A stretch of DNA of 64,000 nucleotides, taken from positions 744,001 through 808,000 of the forward strand of contig JADKGX010000002.1 of NCBI GenBank assembly GCA_016722065.1. The letters are read 5' to 3'. Source of the DNA: Planctomycetota bacterium. Its GTDB lineage: Bacteria; Planctomycetota; UBA8742; UBA2392. Positions 8,915 to 18,739 of this stretch are shown piece after piece (position 1 is the first letter of the stretch; every line of letters starts with the position of its first letter). Under the pieces are notes generated by a model that made no database searches, was not told the origin of the DNA, and worked only from the letters and a program-made list of their open reading frames with translations. Both the position numbers and the translations under genes were made by a program.

Positions 8915-10750
8915 TTACTCCGGCGTGCCCTTGCCCCAGGCGCCTTCCAGCTCGCGGAACTGTTTGACCACGGCGCCGGCTGAAAGCGGCATGCCGTCAT
9001 AGTGCAGAATGCTGCGCAGCTTGTGCGCCAGGCGCGGAACTTCGGCGCTCAAGGCCATGCGAAGCTGGCCGTCGCGGTTCAATTCCACCACATACACGCG
9101 CTCGTGGTGGTCGACAAAATCCTCGACCTCGCTGGTGAACGGAAACGCGCGCACGCGGCACAGGTCAACCTTGACCTTGTGCTTGTGCTTCAACTCGTGC
9201 ACGGCTTCGTTGATCGCTTCGGTCGTGGTGCCGCAGAACAGCAAGCCAACTTTGCTGCCGTCGCTGGTTACCACCGGCTTTGGAACGCGCTTTTTGGCCG
9301 ATTCAAACTTCTTGGCCAGGCGATCCATGTTGGACTTCCAGTGCTCGGGTTTTTCACTGTACGTGGCCTGGGCTGTGTGGCCCGTGCCGCGCGTGAAGTA
9401 GGCCGCCGCCGGGTGTTCGGTGCCGGGAATGGTGCGGTAGGGTACGCCGTCGCCATCAACGTCCTGATAGCGGCCCCACTTGCCACCCATTTCCTGCAGT
9501 TGTTCTTTGGTCAGCACTTTGCCGCGGTGAATCGGCGCCGCGGGGTAATCAAAGCGCTTGGCCATCCAGTAGTTCATGCCAAGGTCCAGGTCCAGCATCA
9601 GAAACACCGGGGTCTGGAACTCTTCGGCAATGTCCAGGGCTTCCTGGGCCAGTTCAAAGCTTTCCTTGGGCTCGCTGGGGATCAGCACAATGTGCTTGGT
9701 ATCGCCGTGGCTGGCGTACATCAGCGAGTAAATATCGCCCTGCATGGTGCGCGTGGGCAGGCCCGTGCTGGGGCCTGTGCGCGCGACATCGCAGATCACA
9801 AACGGAATCTCGGCAAAATAGCCCAAGCCGATGATCTCATTCATCAGGCTGATGCCCGGGCCGCTGGTGCTGGTAAAGCAGCGGGCGCCGGCCCAACCGG
9901 CACCGGCCAGCATGCCGACAGCAGAGATTTCGTCTTCGGCCTGCACCACGGCAAAGGTGCGCTTGCCGTCTTTATCCAGCCGGAAGCGATTGAGGTATTC
10001 GTCCAGGTACTCACACAGGCTGGAACTTGGCGTAATCGGGTACCAGGTCACCACCGTCACGCCGCCAAACATCAGGCCCAGGGCCGTGGCGGCGTTGCCT
10101 TCAATGATGATCTTGCCTTCGTTGGCGTTCATGCGCTCGACACGAAAGGCGTCTTTCTTGGGCAGGTGTTCCTTGGTCCAGTTGGCGCTGTATTCCAGGG
10201 CGGGCAGGTTCAGGTCGATCGCCTTTTGCTTGCCGGCCAATTGTTTGCCCAGGGCGGACTTGAGCTCACCCATATCAATGCCGAACAGCGCGCTGCACAC
10301 GCCCACATACAGCATGTTGATGACCAGCTTGCGCAGCTTCAGGTCCGGGCAGCATTCGGCGATCAGCTTCTTGAAGGGCACTGGGTAATGCACGCAATCG
10401 GGCCGTTTTTCCTGCAGGCGCAGGCTGTCGTCGTAGATCAGTACGGCGCCCTTGCGTGCCGTGGCCACGTCTTCTTCGGCCGTTTCGGCGTTCATGCAGA
10501 CAATGACGTCGGATTCTTCCTTGCGGGCGATCCAGCCGTCCTTGCTTGCGCGAATCGTGAACCAGGTGGGCAAACCCTGGATGTTGCTGGGGAACAGGTT
10601 CTTGCCGCTGACGGGAACCCCCATCTGAAACAGCGCACGCAAAAGAACCATGTTGCTGGTCTGAGATCCCGAACCGTTGGCCGTGGCAACGTGAATACTG
10701 AAGTCGTTGACAATCGTCCCTACCGCGTCGGCAGTTGCTGCCGTACCCAT
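8915..10750 (-). CDS. korA: 2-oxoacid:ferredoxin oxidoreductase, fused gamma-alpha subunit
   Basis: Partner of the beta subunit. The first 190 residues are the gamma domain (GSGSQTSNMVLLRALFQMG, then VICMNAETAEED), and the rest is the alpha pyrimidine-binding domain, including GNAATALG and a TSGPGISLM stretch. Fused gamma-alpha chains of about 610-650 residues are usual for KorA-type enzymes. I chose the ATG at 10750, five bases after AGGAG, rather than the GTG two codons upstream, which overlaps that ribosome-binding sequence. It is the first gene of the pair, and a promoter-like sequence lies about 60 bp upstream. Confidence 0.92.
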   Translation of the reverse strand: MGTAATADAVGTIVNDFSIHVATANGSGSQTSNMVLLRALFQMGVPVSGKNLFPSNIQGLPTWFTIRASKDGWIARKEESDVIVCMNAETAEEDVATARKGAVLIYDDSLRLQEKRPDCVHYPVPFKKLIAECCPDLKLRKLVINMLYVGVCSALFGIDMGELKSALGKQLAGKQKAIDLNLPALEYSANWTKEHLPKKDAFRVERMNANEGKIIIEGNAATALGLMFGGVTVVTWYPITPSSSLCEYLDEYLNRFRLDKDGKRTFAVVQAEDEISAVGMLAGAGWAGARCFTSTSGPGISLMNEIIGLGYFAEIPFVICDVARTGPSTGLPTRTMQGDIYSLMYASHGDTKHIVLIPSEPKESFELAQEALDIAEEFQTPVFLMLDLDLGMNYWMAKRFDYPAAPIHRGKVLTKEQLQEMGGKWGRYQDVDGDGVPYRTIPGTEHPAAAYFTRGTGHTAQATYSEKPEHWKSNMDRLAKKFESAKKRVPKPVVTSDGSKVGLLFCGTTTEAINEAVHELKHKHKVKVDLCRVRAFPFTSEVEDFVDHHERVYVVELNRDGQLRMALSAEVPRLAHKLRSILHYDGMPLSAGAVVKQFRELEGAWGKGTPE

Positions 10751-10809
10751 GATCACTCCTGTGCTTCGGGCTCATTGTCCGCAAATTCTGGCTTCGGCCC
10801 GGTGCGGCA

Positions 10810-10837
10810 CTTATACGTCAACGCACACGCGCTGCAA
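10810..10837 (-). promoter_or_regulatory. Possible sigma-70-like promoter of the oxidoreductase operon
   Basis: On the minus strand TTGCAG (10837-10832), a 16-bp gap and TATAAG (10815-10810) lie about 60 bp before the start codon at 10750. The -10 is good and the -35 poor. No experimental support. Confidence 0.35.
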
Positions 10838-10913
10838 TGGAAGGGTTTAGGCCATTGGCTTGGCACGCCGCACGCTTGCCTGGCGCGGCTTGGCAGCGTT
10901 TGTGCAATGCAAG

Positions 10914-11336
10914 TTAGATCACGGGTGGCTTGGGTGGCGTTGGCGGGGCTTCCACCTTGATCGCCTGCAGCGTGTCCACGTGCAGCAGGTCGTTGTTGAC
11001 CTTGACGTGAACTTCCAGCGTGCCTTCGTGCTGGAATTCCAGACCCGGAAGGTTGATGCCGGTTTCAAAGTCTTCCAGTGGCTTGAAGTGTTCTATGCCG
11101 CGCAACTCCGCGCGGCCCATCATGCGGCCCTCGGTCGGGTCATGAAACTCGATCGAGAAATCGTACTTGCCATTCATTTCGCCCAGCATCAGGTACACGC
11201 CAAAGCGGGCATGAAACACCGGAAAGCGCGGCGCGTGAACGCGCTTGAACACGCCAATGATGCTGTATTTGCCGTCTGTGCTGCGAATGACCTGGTCGCA
11301 GATCAGAAAGGCCTTCACTTTTGGATTGGTGCCCAT
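10914..11336 (-). CDS. Small conserved protein, DUF6941-like
   Basis: 140-residue cytoplasmic protein starting NPKVKAFLICDQVI, with SIIGVFKRV and FGVYLMLGEMNGKYD. This layout (leader strand, CDQVI, IIGVF) is what I associate with the DUF6941 family of small beta-sandwich proteins of unknown role, but I cannot check it. No signal peptide or membrane segment. It ends in a short Pro-rich tail. The ATG at 11336 is chosen because upstream codons in frame are low-complexity antisense of the kinase gene. It is followed in the same direction by the oxidoreductase operon after a 160-bp gap. Function unknown. Confidence 0.75.
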   Translation of the reverse strand: MGTNPKVKAFLICDQVIRSTDGKYSIIGVFKRVHAPRFPVFHARFGVYLMLGEMNGKYDFSIEFHDPTEGRMMGRAELRGIEHFKPLEDFETGINLPGLEFQHEGTLEVHVKVNNDLLHVDTLQAIKVEAPPTPPKPPVI

Positions 11337-11433
11337 TGCCCAAGTTTGACAGCGCCCCCCACCAACGCAAGACGGAGCAAGCATGCCCCGGCAAACCGCT
11401 TCAACATAAGCCTCGCACTTGACTGGCTGATTC

Positions 11434-11464
11434 TTGCCAAGGCCGTCCCAGTCGCATGTATACT
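11434..11464 (+). promoter_or_regulatory. Promoter-like sequence just upstream of the kinase gene
   Basis: TTGCCA (11434-11439), a 19-bp gap and TATACT (11459-11464) lie 12 bp before the ATG at 11476. If used, the transcript would be nearly leaderless. The -10 is good; the spacing is long. Confidence 0.35.
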
Positions 11465-11475
11465 CTGTGCGATCC

Positions 11476-14400
11476 ATGCCTGAACCTGCACATCCGTCCA
11501 CCGACCCCGCGCGGCACAAGGCCGTGTTGGCCGCCATTTTGGCCGTGCAGCGCGGCCACCTGCACCCCGAGGAAGCCATGCGCGTGCTGGCCGAGCTGCC
11601 CTCTGGCCAGGAGTCCATGCAAACGCTGCTGAGCCTGGCCCCCGAACGCGTGCGCACGGACATCAAGGTGGAAGCCGAGGCGATGGCCCAGGACCCGGAA
11701 CTGGAAGCCAAGACGCTGGCTACCTTTGGCATTACACAAACCCACGCGTCTACCTTGTTGACGGTGGGTGCCGGCAACGCCGATACCGCCCACCAGACGC
11801 TGCTGACAGTTGCCAAATCACGCCCCGCACCAGACCGCGTAACCGAAGCACTGTCGCGACTGCCTAAAGCCGGCGCCTCGGGCCGCTATACCGTCAAAAG
11901 CGAGTTCGCGCGCGGCGGCATGGGTCGCGTGCTGCTGGCGCTGGACAACGCCGTCGGCCGCGAAGTCGCCATGAAGGAACTGCTGCCCAACGCCGTGGGC
12001 AGCTCCAGCTTGCCCGCCAGCGCGCAAAATGCCTCGCGTGGCGAACTGGTCGAACGCTTTCTGCGCGAAGCCAAAGTGACCGGGCAGCTGGAACACCCAA
12101 ACATTGTGCCGGTCTACGAGATCGGCTCGCGGGAAGACGGCCGGGTCTTCTACACCATGAAGCTGGTGCGCGGCAAAACCCTGGCGCACCGCCTTAAGGC
12201 CATCCAGACCGACGATTCGCTGGACACCCGCGGCAAGTTGACCGAACGCCTGAAGCTGCTGGACGCCTTTCATGACGTGTGCAACGCCGTGGCCTACGCC
12301 CACAGCCGCCACGTGATTCACCGCGACCTCAAGCCCGCCAACGTGATGCTGGGCGAATACGGCGAAACCCTGGTCCTGGATTGGGGGCTGGCCCGCGTGC
12401 AAGGCCAGGAAGACCGAGTTGCCAAGGGCAAAACCGGCAAGTTGCCCGACCTTTCCCCTTCGCTGCTGCAGGAAGGCAGCGACGCGCGCACGTTGGATGG
12501 CGCCGTGCTGGGTACGCCCGCGTACATGCCGCCGGAACAGGCACGCGGCGAGCTGACCGAGGTTGACGAACGCAGCGACGTATACGCCCTGGGCGCGATC
12601 CTGTACGAGATTCTGGCTGGTCGCGCGCCCTATGAAGGCCCCACCGCCCAAACCGTGCTGGCCAAAGTGCTGGTCCTGGAACCCGAATCGCTGGCCACAG
12701 TCGCGCCTGAAGCCCCGCGCGAACTGGTGGCACTTGCCGACAAGGCCATGGCCCGCGAAAAGACCGCCCGCATCGGTAGTGCCCGGCACTTGTCACTGGA
12801 AGTGGCGGCGTTTCGTGACGGCCGGGCACTCAGTGTGTACCAATACAGCAGGTCGGAACTGCTGGTGCGTTTCGTGCGCCGCAACCGCACAGCCGTTGGC
12901 GTTTCGGCAGCGGCCCTGGTGGCCCTGATTGCGCTGGGCGTGTATGCATTCATCAACATCACGGAACAGCGCGACCAGGCTCAAGATTCGCTGGCACTGG
13001 CCACGCAGGAACGCGAAACCCGCGAACGCATCGAGCGCGAAAAAACCGAAGAACGCGCCCGGCTGGTTGAGCAGCGCCGCAAAGAAATCGCCTCCAGCCA
13101 GGCCCGGGTTGCCGAAAACGAACTTGCCCGGCCAGCCAATGCAGCGCGCGGGCTGCTGCTGGCCCACGCCAAGGACCCGTTGCGCACACTGGAACCCGCC
13201 AAGCGCGAGGAATCGGCCGGGGCCGTCAAGGCCGTGCTGGCCTTGGCCGGGGCCCGTGAAGCCCTGCTGGCGGCACTGACGGAGCCCGTGGCCGGCCGCA
13301 CAGAAGAGTTTGCCAGCAACCAGGAACTGGAATCCCTGCGAACCAGCCTGCGCGAGGAACGCCTGCTGGCTGCCAAGCTGGCCACCGCCAACGAGGACTT
13401 CGCACTGGCTGAAGTGGTGGTGCTTGCCACGGTTATGGGCAGCGAAACGCGCGCGACAGAACTTGCCACGATTGAGGAAGCCCGTGGCGCCCTGTTGCGC
13501 CGCCACGCCGGCCAGATCAACGCCGCCCTGGACGACCTGCGCCAGGGTCTTTGGCGCACCGGCCGCCCCGCCAACGCGGCGCGCTTTGACGACTACGTGT
13601 TCAAGCTGGCCACCTATCGGGAACCCCAGACCGTCAGCCTGCTTGCCGCTGCCATGCTGCCCCACACCACAAAGGCCGCCAGCGCAAACCGGACAGTGAT
13701 CTGGACCCAGGCCGAGCGCGACGAGATCACCCTGATCTGCCGTGTGCTGGCCGCACTGGAACTGCCCCAACTGGCCATTCCGCCCCTGGTGGCCTTTGTA
13801 GACGTGATCACCGACGACCGCCTGGCGATTGAAAGCGCCGAGGCCCTGTGTATGACCGGCAACGTGGCCGCCTATGCCCCGATTGTGGCCCTGCGCGCGC
13901 GCTTCAAGACGCGCAGCTTTGTGTGGTCACGCGTGCGCAACTTGTTTGCCCGCGTACCTGAACCGGTGCCGCCGCCACCGGCAGAAACGGTCGAGCAACT
14001 GCTTGATCGCGCAACTTTGCGCCGCGAACAAGGGCTGTTGGAGCCCGCCGCGGCAGATATCAAGGCCGCCTACGTTCTGTCGCCCGATCAACCCCGCGCG
14101 ATTGTCGCCTTTGGCACGACACTTGGTTTTACGCCCGACGCCAAGGCCTACTACGACCGGGCCATTACACTCAAGCCAGACTACGGCCCGGCCTGGCGCG
14201 AACGCAGCATGTGGAACTTTCGCAACGGCAACCGGGAGCAAGCCCTGATTGATGCCGACCAGGCGATTGCGCTGGACCCCCAGGACGTAGCCGCCATGAG
14301 TTGGAAGGGCTTCTATCTGAGCTTCATGGACCGCGCCCAGGAGGCCCTCGACATCACACTGCGCGCCACCGAAATCACGCCCTGGCAGACGAACCTGTGG

Positions 14401-14865
14401 GCCAATGTGGGCGCCTATGCCTTGAACTGCAAGCTGTATGACCGGGCGATTTCGGCCTGTTCACGCGCCCTCGAACTCGACCCGCGCCAGCAGGAAGCCT
14501 GGATCAACCGTGGTGCGGCCAAAAGTGCGCTAGGCGACCACGACGGGGCGCTGGCAGACTTCACACGGTTACTCGAGATATCTCCCGGCCACCCCTGGGG
14601 GTACTACAACCGCGGGCTGGTGTACCTGGACCGCAAGCAATACGAAAACGCGGCCTACGACTTCAGTGAAACCCTCAACCGCAACCCCGCCGAGCTGTTC
14701 GACGCCTATCTGCGCCGGGCAATCTGCCACCGCGAACTCAAGCGCTACGACCTGGCACTGGGCGACCTTCGCAGTTATCGGTCGCTGCTGAAGGACCCTG
14801 CCGCCCAGGCGGATATCGACAAAGAAATCACTGAGATCGAAGCCCTCAAAGCCGCCAGCAAGTAG
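11476..14865 (+). CDS. Transmembrane Ser/Thr protein kinase with TPR sensor tail
   Basis: Hanks-type kinase of 1129 residues. A helical N-terminal region (1-130) precedes the kinase domain (about 137-425): ARGGMGRV glycine loop, VAMKE lysine, HRDLKPANV catalytic loop, DWGLA in place of DFG, and GTPAYMPPEQA. DWG is common in planctomycete kinases. A single membrane segment near residues 471-495 is followed by a coiled coil rich in Arg/Glu (about 500-600), a helical region and TPR-like repeats near 850-1120 (LDPQDVAAMSWKG, LDPRQQEAWINRG, NPAELFDAYLRRA). One membrane segment places the TPR part outside the cytoplasm as a likely sensor. Substrates are unknown. The ATG at 11476 is preferred over an upstream TTG in frame. 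Confidence 0.93.
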   Translation: MPEPAHPSTDPARHKAVLAAILAVQRGHLHPEEAMRVLAELPSGQESMQTLLSLAPERVRTDIKVEAEAMAQDPELEAKTLATFGITQTHASTLLTVGAGNADTAHQTLLTVAKSRPAPDRVTEALSRLPKAGASGRYTVKSEFARGGMGRVLLALDNAVGREVAMKELLPNAVGSSSLPASAQNASRGELVERFLREAKVTGQLEHPNIVPVYEIGSREDGRVFYTMKLVRGKTLAHRLKAIQTDDSLDTRGKLTERLKLLDAFHDVCNAVAYAHSRHVIHRDLKPANVMLGEYGETLVLDWGLARVQGQEDRVAKGKTGKLPDLSPSLLQEGSDARTLDGAVLGTPAYMPPEQARGELTEVDERSDVYALGAILYEILAGRAPYEGPTAQTVLAKVLVLEPESLATVAPEAPRELVALADKAMAREKTARIGSARHLSLEVAAFRDGRALSVYQYSRSELLVRFVRRNRTAVGVSAAALVALIALGVYAFINITEQRDQAQDSLALATQERETRERIEREKTEERARLVEQRRKEIASSQARVAENELARPANAARGLLLAHAKDPLRTLEPAKREESAGAVKAVLALAGAREALLAALTEPVAGRTEEFASNQELESLRTSLREERLLAAKLATANEDFALAEVVVLATVMGSETRATELATIEEARGALLRRHAGQINAALDDLRQGLWRTGRPANAARFDDYVFKLATYREPQTVSLLAAAMLPHTTKAASANRTVIWTQAERDEITLICRVLAALELPQLAIPPLVAFVDVITDDRLAIESAEALCMTGNVAAYAPIVALRARFKTRSFVWSRVRNLFARVPEPVPPPPAETVEQLLDRATLRREQGLLEPAAADIKAAYVLSPDQPRAIVAFGTTLGFTPDAKAYYDRAITLKPDYGPAWRERSMWNFRNGNREQALIDADQAIALDPQDVAAMSWKGFYLSFMDRAQEALDITLRATEITPWQTNLWANVGAYALNCKLYDRAISACSRALELDPRQQEAWINRGAAKSALGDHDGALADFTRLLEISPGHPWGYYNRGLVYLDRKQYENAAYDFSETLNRNPAELFDAYLRRAICHRELKRYDLALGDLRSYRSLLKDPAAQADIDKEITEIEALKAASK

Positions 14866-14938
14866 GCGCAATCTTTATATAGTTATACCTTTACTAACTC
14901 CCGCCGCCGTGGTGTTGTGCCATGCCACGGAGAATCCC

Positions 14939-16012
14939 ATGCCCATGCCCATGCGCTTTCGTACCCTTGGCCACAGCGGCCTGCGTGTCAGTGAACTTTG
15001 CCTGGGAGCCATGACGTTTGGCGACGCCTGGGGCTGGGGCGCCAACGCCGATGTGTCGCGCAAGCAGTATGAATCCTATCGCGCCGCCGGCGGCAACTTT
15101 GTGGACACGGCTGACTTCTATACAGGCGGCCAAAGCGAGGAAATCTGCGGACAGTTGATCGCGCCAGAACGCGAGAAAATCGTGCTGGCCACCAAGTTCA
15201 CGCTTACGCGTATTGCCGGCGACGCCAACGGTGCAGGCAACGGCCGCAAGAACATGACTCAGGCCGTGGAAGCTTCTCTCAAGCGCCTCAAGACCAGCTA
15301 CATTGACTTGTACTGGGTGCATGTCTGGGACCAGATTACACCCCTGGAGGAGCTGATGCGCGGGCTGGACGACCTGGTGCGCGCTGGCAAGGTGCTGTAC
15401 GTGGGCGTCAGCGACTTTCCGGCCTGGCAGGTCGCGCGCGCCAACACGCTGGCCGAGTTGCGCGGCTGGTCGCATTTTGTCGGGCTGCAGGTTCCCTACA
15501 GCCTGATTCGCCGTGACATTGAACGCGAGTTGGCACCCATGGCCCGGGGCCTGGGCCTTGGCATTACGCCTTGGTCGCCGCTGGCCGGCGGCCTGCTGAG
15601 TGGCAAGTACACCAAGGCGGATATCGGCGGCGCTTCGGCCAGCCCCACCGACAAAGCCCAGGATCGCCGCAATATGGTCAAGGCCGGGCTGACCGACGAC
15701 AAGCTGCGCATTGCTGAATCAGCAAAAGCCGTGGCGGCCAGAATCGGCAAGTCGCCTTCACAGGTGGCCGTGCGCTGGGTGATGCAGCGGCCCGGCGTGA
15801 CCAGCACGATTCTGGGCGCGCGCACACTGGAACAACTGCAGGACAACCTGGGCGCACTGGATTTTGAACTGGATGCCGCGGCCATGGCGGAACTTGACCA
15901 GGCCAGCAAGATTGACCTGGGCTTCCCGCACGACTTTCTGGGCGGGCCCAACGTCACGCAATTCACCAGCGCCGGGGTAAGCATTGAGCGCAACAGCCCC
16001 AGGCTGTACTAG
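14939..16012 (+). CDS. Aldo/keto reductase
   Basis: NADPH-dependent oxidoreductase of the aldo/keto reductase superfamily, 357 residues, TIM barrel. It has the tetrad Asp and Tyr in NFVDTADFYTGGQSEE, Lys in VLATKFT and His in LYWVHVWD. The region LGLGITPWSPLAGGLLSGKY and the late GARTLEQLQDNLGA are the usual cofactor-binding end of the YajO/Tas-like group. The ATG at 14939 follows CGGAGAA at good spacing; an earlier in-frame GTG at 14909 lacks this. Substrate unknown. An AT-rich stretch at 14872-14894 upstream could hold its promoter. Confidence 0.93.
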   Translation: MPMPMRFRTLGHSGLRVSELCLGAMTFGDAWGWGANADVSRKQYESYRAAGGNFVDTADFYTGGQSEEICGQLIAPEREKIVLATKFTLTRIAGDANGAGNGRKNMTQAVEASLKRLKTSYIDLYWVHVWDQITPLEELMRGLDDLVRAGKVLYVGVSDFPAWQVARANTLAELRGWSHFVGLQVPYSLIRRDIERELAPMARGLGLGITPWSPLAGGLLSGKYTKADIGGASASPTDKAQDRRNMVKAGLTDDKLRIAESAKAVAARIGKSPSQVAVRWVMQRPGVTSTILGARTLEQLQDNLGALDFELDAAAMAELDQASKIDLGFPHDFLGGPNVTQFTSAGVSIERNSPRLY

Positions 16013-16099
16013 CGTGTTGTGACTTCAGTGCAGTTTTTCCCTTACAGGAAGTGCACCGGGGCGGCACACTGCCTGCCCTGTTGAACGTAAGGAGTCCCC

Positions 16100-17203
16100 A
16101 TGAACCGCATGTTACTGTCTTCTCTTGGCCTGTTGTTGCTTGCGACTATCGCGGGTGCACAGGATAAGCCCGCACCCTACAAGCTGCCGGAAAACGCCAA
16201 GTTCACCGAAGAAGAGGTGAAGGTCCATATCAACGGCGACGCCAAGGGCGACTCCAACGAAAAAGACTGGGACATCGCCGGCACCTTGAACATTCCGACT
16301 GGCGACAAACCCGCCGCCGGCTGGCCTGCAGTGTTGTTCATCAGTGGTTCAGGCAGCCAGCAACGTCACGGTGTGCAGGGCGCGATTGACCTTGGCACCT
16401 GGCAGATACTGGACGCCATTGCCAACGCAGGATTCGTTGTGCTGCGCACCGACGACCGTGGCGCGGGCAAGACGCCTTTAGGCCCCAAGGACATCAAGCC
16501 CTCGGAGATCGGCTACAACGATCTGGTCAGCGACGCGCGCCACTGCCTGCGCTTCCTGCAGGCCCGCAGCGAGGTCAACAAAGGCAAAGTCTTCCTGATT
16601 GGCCACAGCGAAGGCGGCCTGACCGCCCCGATTCTGGCCAGTGAGGACACCACCATCGCCGGCGTGATCACGCTGGCGGGCATGGGCCGCAATCTGTACG
16701 ACGTCACGCTGGAACAGATCGGAGACACCGTGGCCAGCCTGCCCAAGGCACAGCGCGATGAGGCGTTGAAGGCCCAACGCGAGTTTCAGGACGCCGTGAA
16801 GGCAGAGCGCGAGCCGGACTTCAACATTCTGGGCGCCGCTGTTGCACCGCAACTCAAGATGTCCTGGAAGCAGCAGGTGGAACCGATCAAGAAGTGGTGG
16901 CACGAGCACTTCATCATTGACGTGCCCAAGGTGCACGCCGGCATGAAGTGCCCGGTGCTGGTGTTGCAGGGAGCCAGCGATATCCAGGTAAAACCGGATG
17001 CCGATGCGCGCCAGATTCTGAAGGACGTCATGGCCGGGCCCTGCACTGAAGCTACGTTGAAGATCTACCCGGACCTTGACCACCTGTTCAAGCCCTGCGG
17101 CGGGCGTAAATCGGAACTCAAGATGTATATGGAAAAACGCGATGTCGACCCGCGCGTGGTCAAGGACATCGTGGCCTGGCTGGCCGACCTGGCGGCAAAT
17201 TAG
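16100..17203 (+). CDS. Secreted alpha/beta hydrolase
   Basis: 367-residue exported hydrolase. A signal peptide (LLSSLGLLLLATIAGA, cleavage near AQD) precedes an alpha/beta fold with GHSEGG at the nucleophile elbow (Ser about residue 173) and LQGASDIQV and YPDLDHLF holding the likely Asp and His. The pattern resembles periplasmic acyl-CoA thioester or dienelactone-type hydrolases, but the substrate is not evident. A clear AAGGAG precedes the ATG. The stop codon at 17201-17203 is one base from the GTG of the next gene, so the two are probably co-translated. Confidence 0.88.
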   Translation: MNRMLLSSLGLLLLATIAGAQDKPAPYKLPENAKFTEEEVKVHINGDAKGDSNEKDWDIAGTLNIPTGDKPAAGWPAVLFISGSGSQQRHGVQGAIDLGTWQILDAIANAGFVVLRTDDRGAGKTPLGPKDIKPSEIGYNDLVSDARHCLRFLQARSEVNKGKVFLIGHSEGGLTAPILASEDTTIAGVITLAGMGRNLYDVTLEQIGDTVASLPKAQRDEALKAQREFQDAVKAEREPDFNILGAAVAPQLKMSWKQQVEPIKKWWHEHFIIDVPKVHAGMKCPVLVLQGASDIQVKPDADARQILKDVMAGPCTEATLKIYPDLDHLFKPCGGRKSELKMYMEKRDVDPRVVKDIVAWLADLAAN

Positions 17204-17204
17204 C

Positions 17205-18017
17205 GTGGGGTTTCCTTACCAGGTGGTCGCCATCACAGGCGCCAGCACCGGCCTTGGCGCCGAAATGGCTCGCCAGCTGGGCCAGGCCGGCTGCAAGGTC
17301 GCGTTGATCGCGCGCAGCGCAGATAAGCTGGACCAGCTTGCCCAGCACGTTCGCGCCGCCGGCGGCACGGCGCTGGCCCTGCCCTGCAACGTAGATGACT
17401 GGCAGCAGGTCCAGGCCGCAGTGGCCAAAGCGGAATCAGACCTTGGGCCGCTGCAATGCATGCTGGCCAACGCCGGCATTGGCCAGCAACTGGAGCCAGG
17501 GCCCTGGGACCCCGCGGTTGTCGAACAAATCCTGCGCACCAACGTGATGGGCATGGTGCACGCCCTGTATGCGGCGCTGCCCGCCATGCAGCAGCGCGGG
17601 CGCGGCCACCTGGTGGGCGTGGCCAGCATGGCCAGTTACCAGGGCCTGCCACTGGATGGCGGCTATTCCGCCAGCAAGGCCGCGCAACGGATTTTCCTGG
17701 AAGGTCTGCGTGTGCAGCTTCACGCCACGGGCATTTCCGTAACCTGCATCTGCCCCGGTTTTGTGCGCACGCCCATGACAGACAAGAATGACTTCAACAT
17801 GCCTTTTTTGATCGAGGTCGAAGACGCCGCGCGGCGAATGCTGCGCGCGATTGCCAACCGGCGCCGCGTGTACAATTTTCCTAAACGCATGGCCGCACTG
17901 GCCTGGGCCGGGCAGCGCACCCCGCGCTGGCTGTTCGATGCGGCCACAAGCTGGCTTGGAAAGCACCAATCCAAACGCACGCAGGCGCGTTCTGTGCCGG
18001 GGCCGGGCAGAGAATAA
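17205..18017 (+). CDS. Short-chain dehydrogenase/reductase
   Basis: 270-residue Rossmann-fold oxidoreductase. TGASTGLG is the dinucleotide-binding loop, NAGIG the structural motif, and YSASK carries the catalytic Tyr and Lys, with the Ser in VASMASYQG. The C-terminal extension is basic. The start is a GTG at 17205, one base after the hydrolase stop codon; an earlier in-frame ATG would overlap that gene by 130 bp. The classical cofactor would be NAD(P)H. The substrate is not inferable; the coupled hydrolase hints at a shared catabolic or lipid step. Confidence 0.9.
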   Translation: MGFPYQVVAITGASTGLGAEMARQLGQAGCKVALIARSADKLDQLAQHVRAAGGTALALPCNVDDWQQVQAAVAKAESDLGPLQCMLANAGIGQQLEPGPWDPAVVEQILRTNVMGMVHALYAALPAMQQRGRGHLVGVASMASYQGLPLDGGYSASKAAQRIFLEGLRVQLHATGISVTCICPGFVRTPMTDKNDFNMPFLIEVEDAARRMLRAIANRRRVYNFPKRMAALAWAGQRTPRWLFDAATSWLGKHQSKRTQARSVPGPGRE

Positions 18018-18160
18018 ATCCGGCCAAGATCGCCCAAGTTGCGCCTGCGCAATCGCTTGCAGCCAGCCAGGTTGCCTTGTTTGGAATCTTGACTGAACTT
18101 GGGGCCAATTCTGTCGCTACCCAAACTAGGATGCATACACAACCTTTTACGGAGAATGCC

Positions 18161-18691
18161 ATGACGATTACGCTGACCGATCTGCTGAAGCAGGAAGTTG
18201 AAGGCGCCTACCACGCCACGGAAGGCCTGTTCAAGCTGGTCGACAAAGACAAGCTGGGCTGGAAGCCCGCCACGGGCAAGAACTGGATGACCACCGGCCA
18301 GGTGCTGCACCACTTGACCAATGCCTGCGGCTTTTGCGTCAAGGGTTTCGTCACCGGCGATTGGGGCATGCCCGCCGGCGCCAAACCCGAAGACATGAAA
18401 CCGGAAGACATGCTGCCCCCCGCCGAAAAGCTGCCGACTGTCAAGTCCGTTGACGAGGCCCTGAAACTGCTGGCCGATGACAAGAAGACGGCTCTCAAGT
18501 TCATTGCCGAAGCGGGCGAAAAGAACCTGCTGACCAAGACCCTGACTGCCCCCTGGGGCGGCCCGCCGATGACGCTGTTTCAGCACATCGACCACATGAT
18601 TGGCCACCAGGGCCAGCACAAGGCGCAGTTGTTTTACTACCTGAAGCTGCAGGGCAAGGACGTCAACACCGGCAACCTGTGGGGCATGTAG
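18161..18691 (+). CDS. DinB/YfiT-like four-helix protein
   Basis: 176-residue protein of the DinB superfamily, a four-helix bundle that binds a divalent metal through three histidines. Likely ligands are the His in LHHLTN and those in IDHMIGHQGQHKAQ near the C-terminus. Such proteins include thiol transferases and unknowns; the role here is open. The ATG at 18161 follows GGAGA at correct spacing. A hairpin terminator follows at 18717. Confidence 0.82.
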   Translation: MTITLTDLLKQEVEGAYHATEGLFKLVDKDKLGWKPATGKNWMTTGQVLHHLTNACGFCVKGFVTGDWGMPAGAKPEDMKPEDMLPPAEKLPTVKSVDEALKLLADDKKTALKFIAEAGEKNLLTKTLTAPWGGPPMTLFQHIDHMIGHQGQHKAQLFYYLKLQGKDVNTGNLWGM

Positions 18692-18716
18692 TTGCACAGG
18701 GTCCAATTTTGAACTC

Positions 18717-18739
18717 AGGGGCCGCCACTGGCGGCCCTT
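18717..18739 (+). terminator. Hairpin after the DinB-like gene
   Basis: GGGCCGCC pairs with GGCGGCCC around a 3-nt loop (19-26 with 30-37 of the 187xx block), extended by two weaker pairs. Only a short T-rich patch follows, so strength is uncertain. Confidence 0.6.

Noticed and set aside
10859..10878. Additional sigma-54-like site TTGGCACG...TTGC
   Set aside because: The GG to GC distance is 14 bases rather than 10, so the spacing is wrong.
9002..10960. 652-residue plus-strand frame over the 2-oxoacid oxidoreductase alpha gene
   Set aside because: Antisense shadow; the opposite strand matches a known subunit in full.
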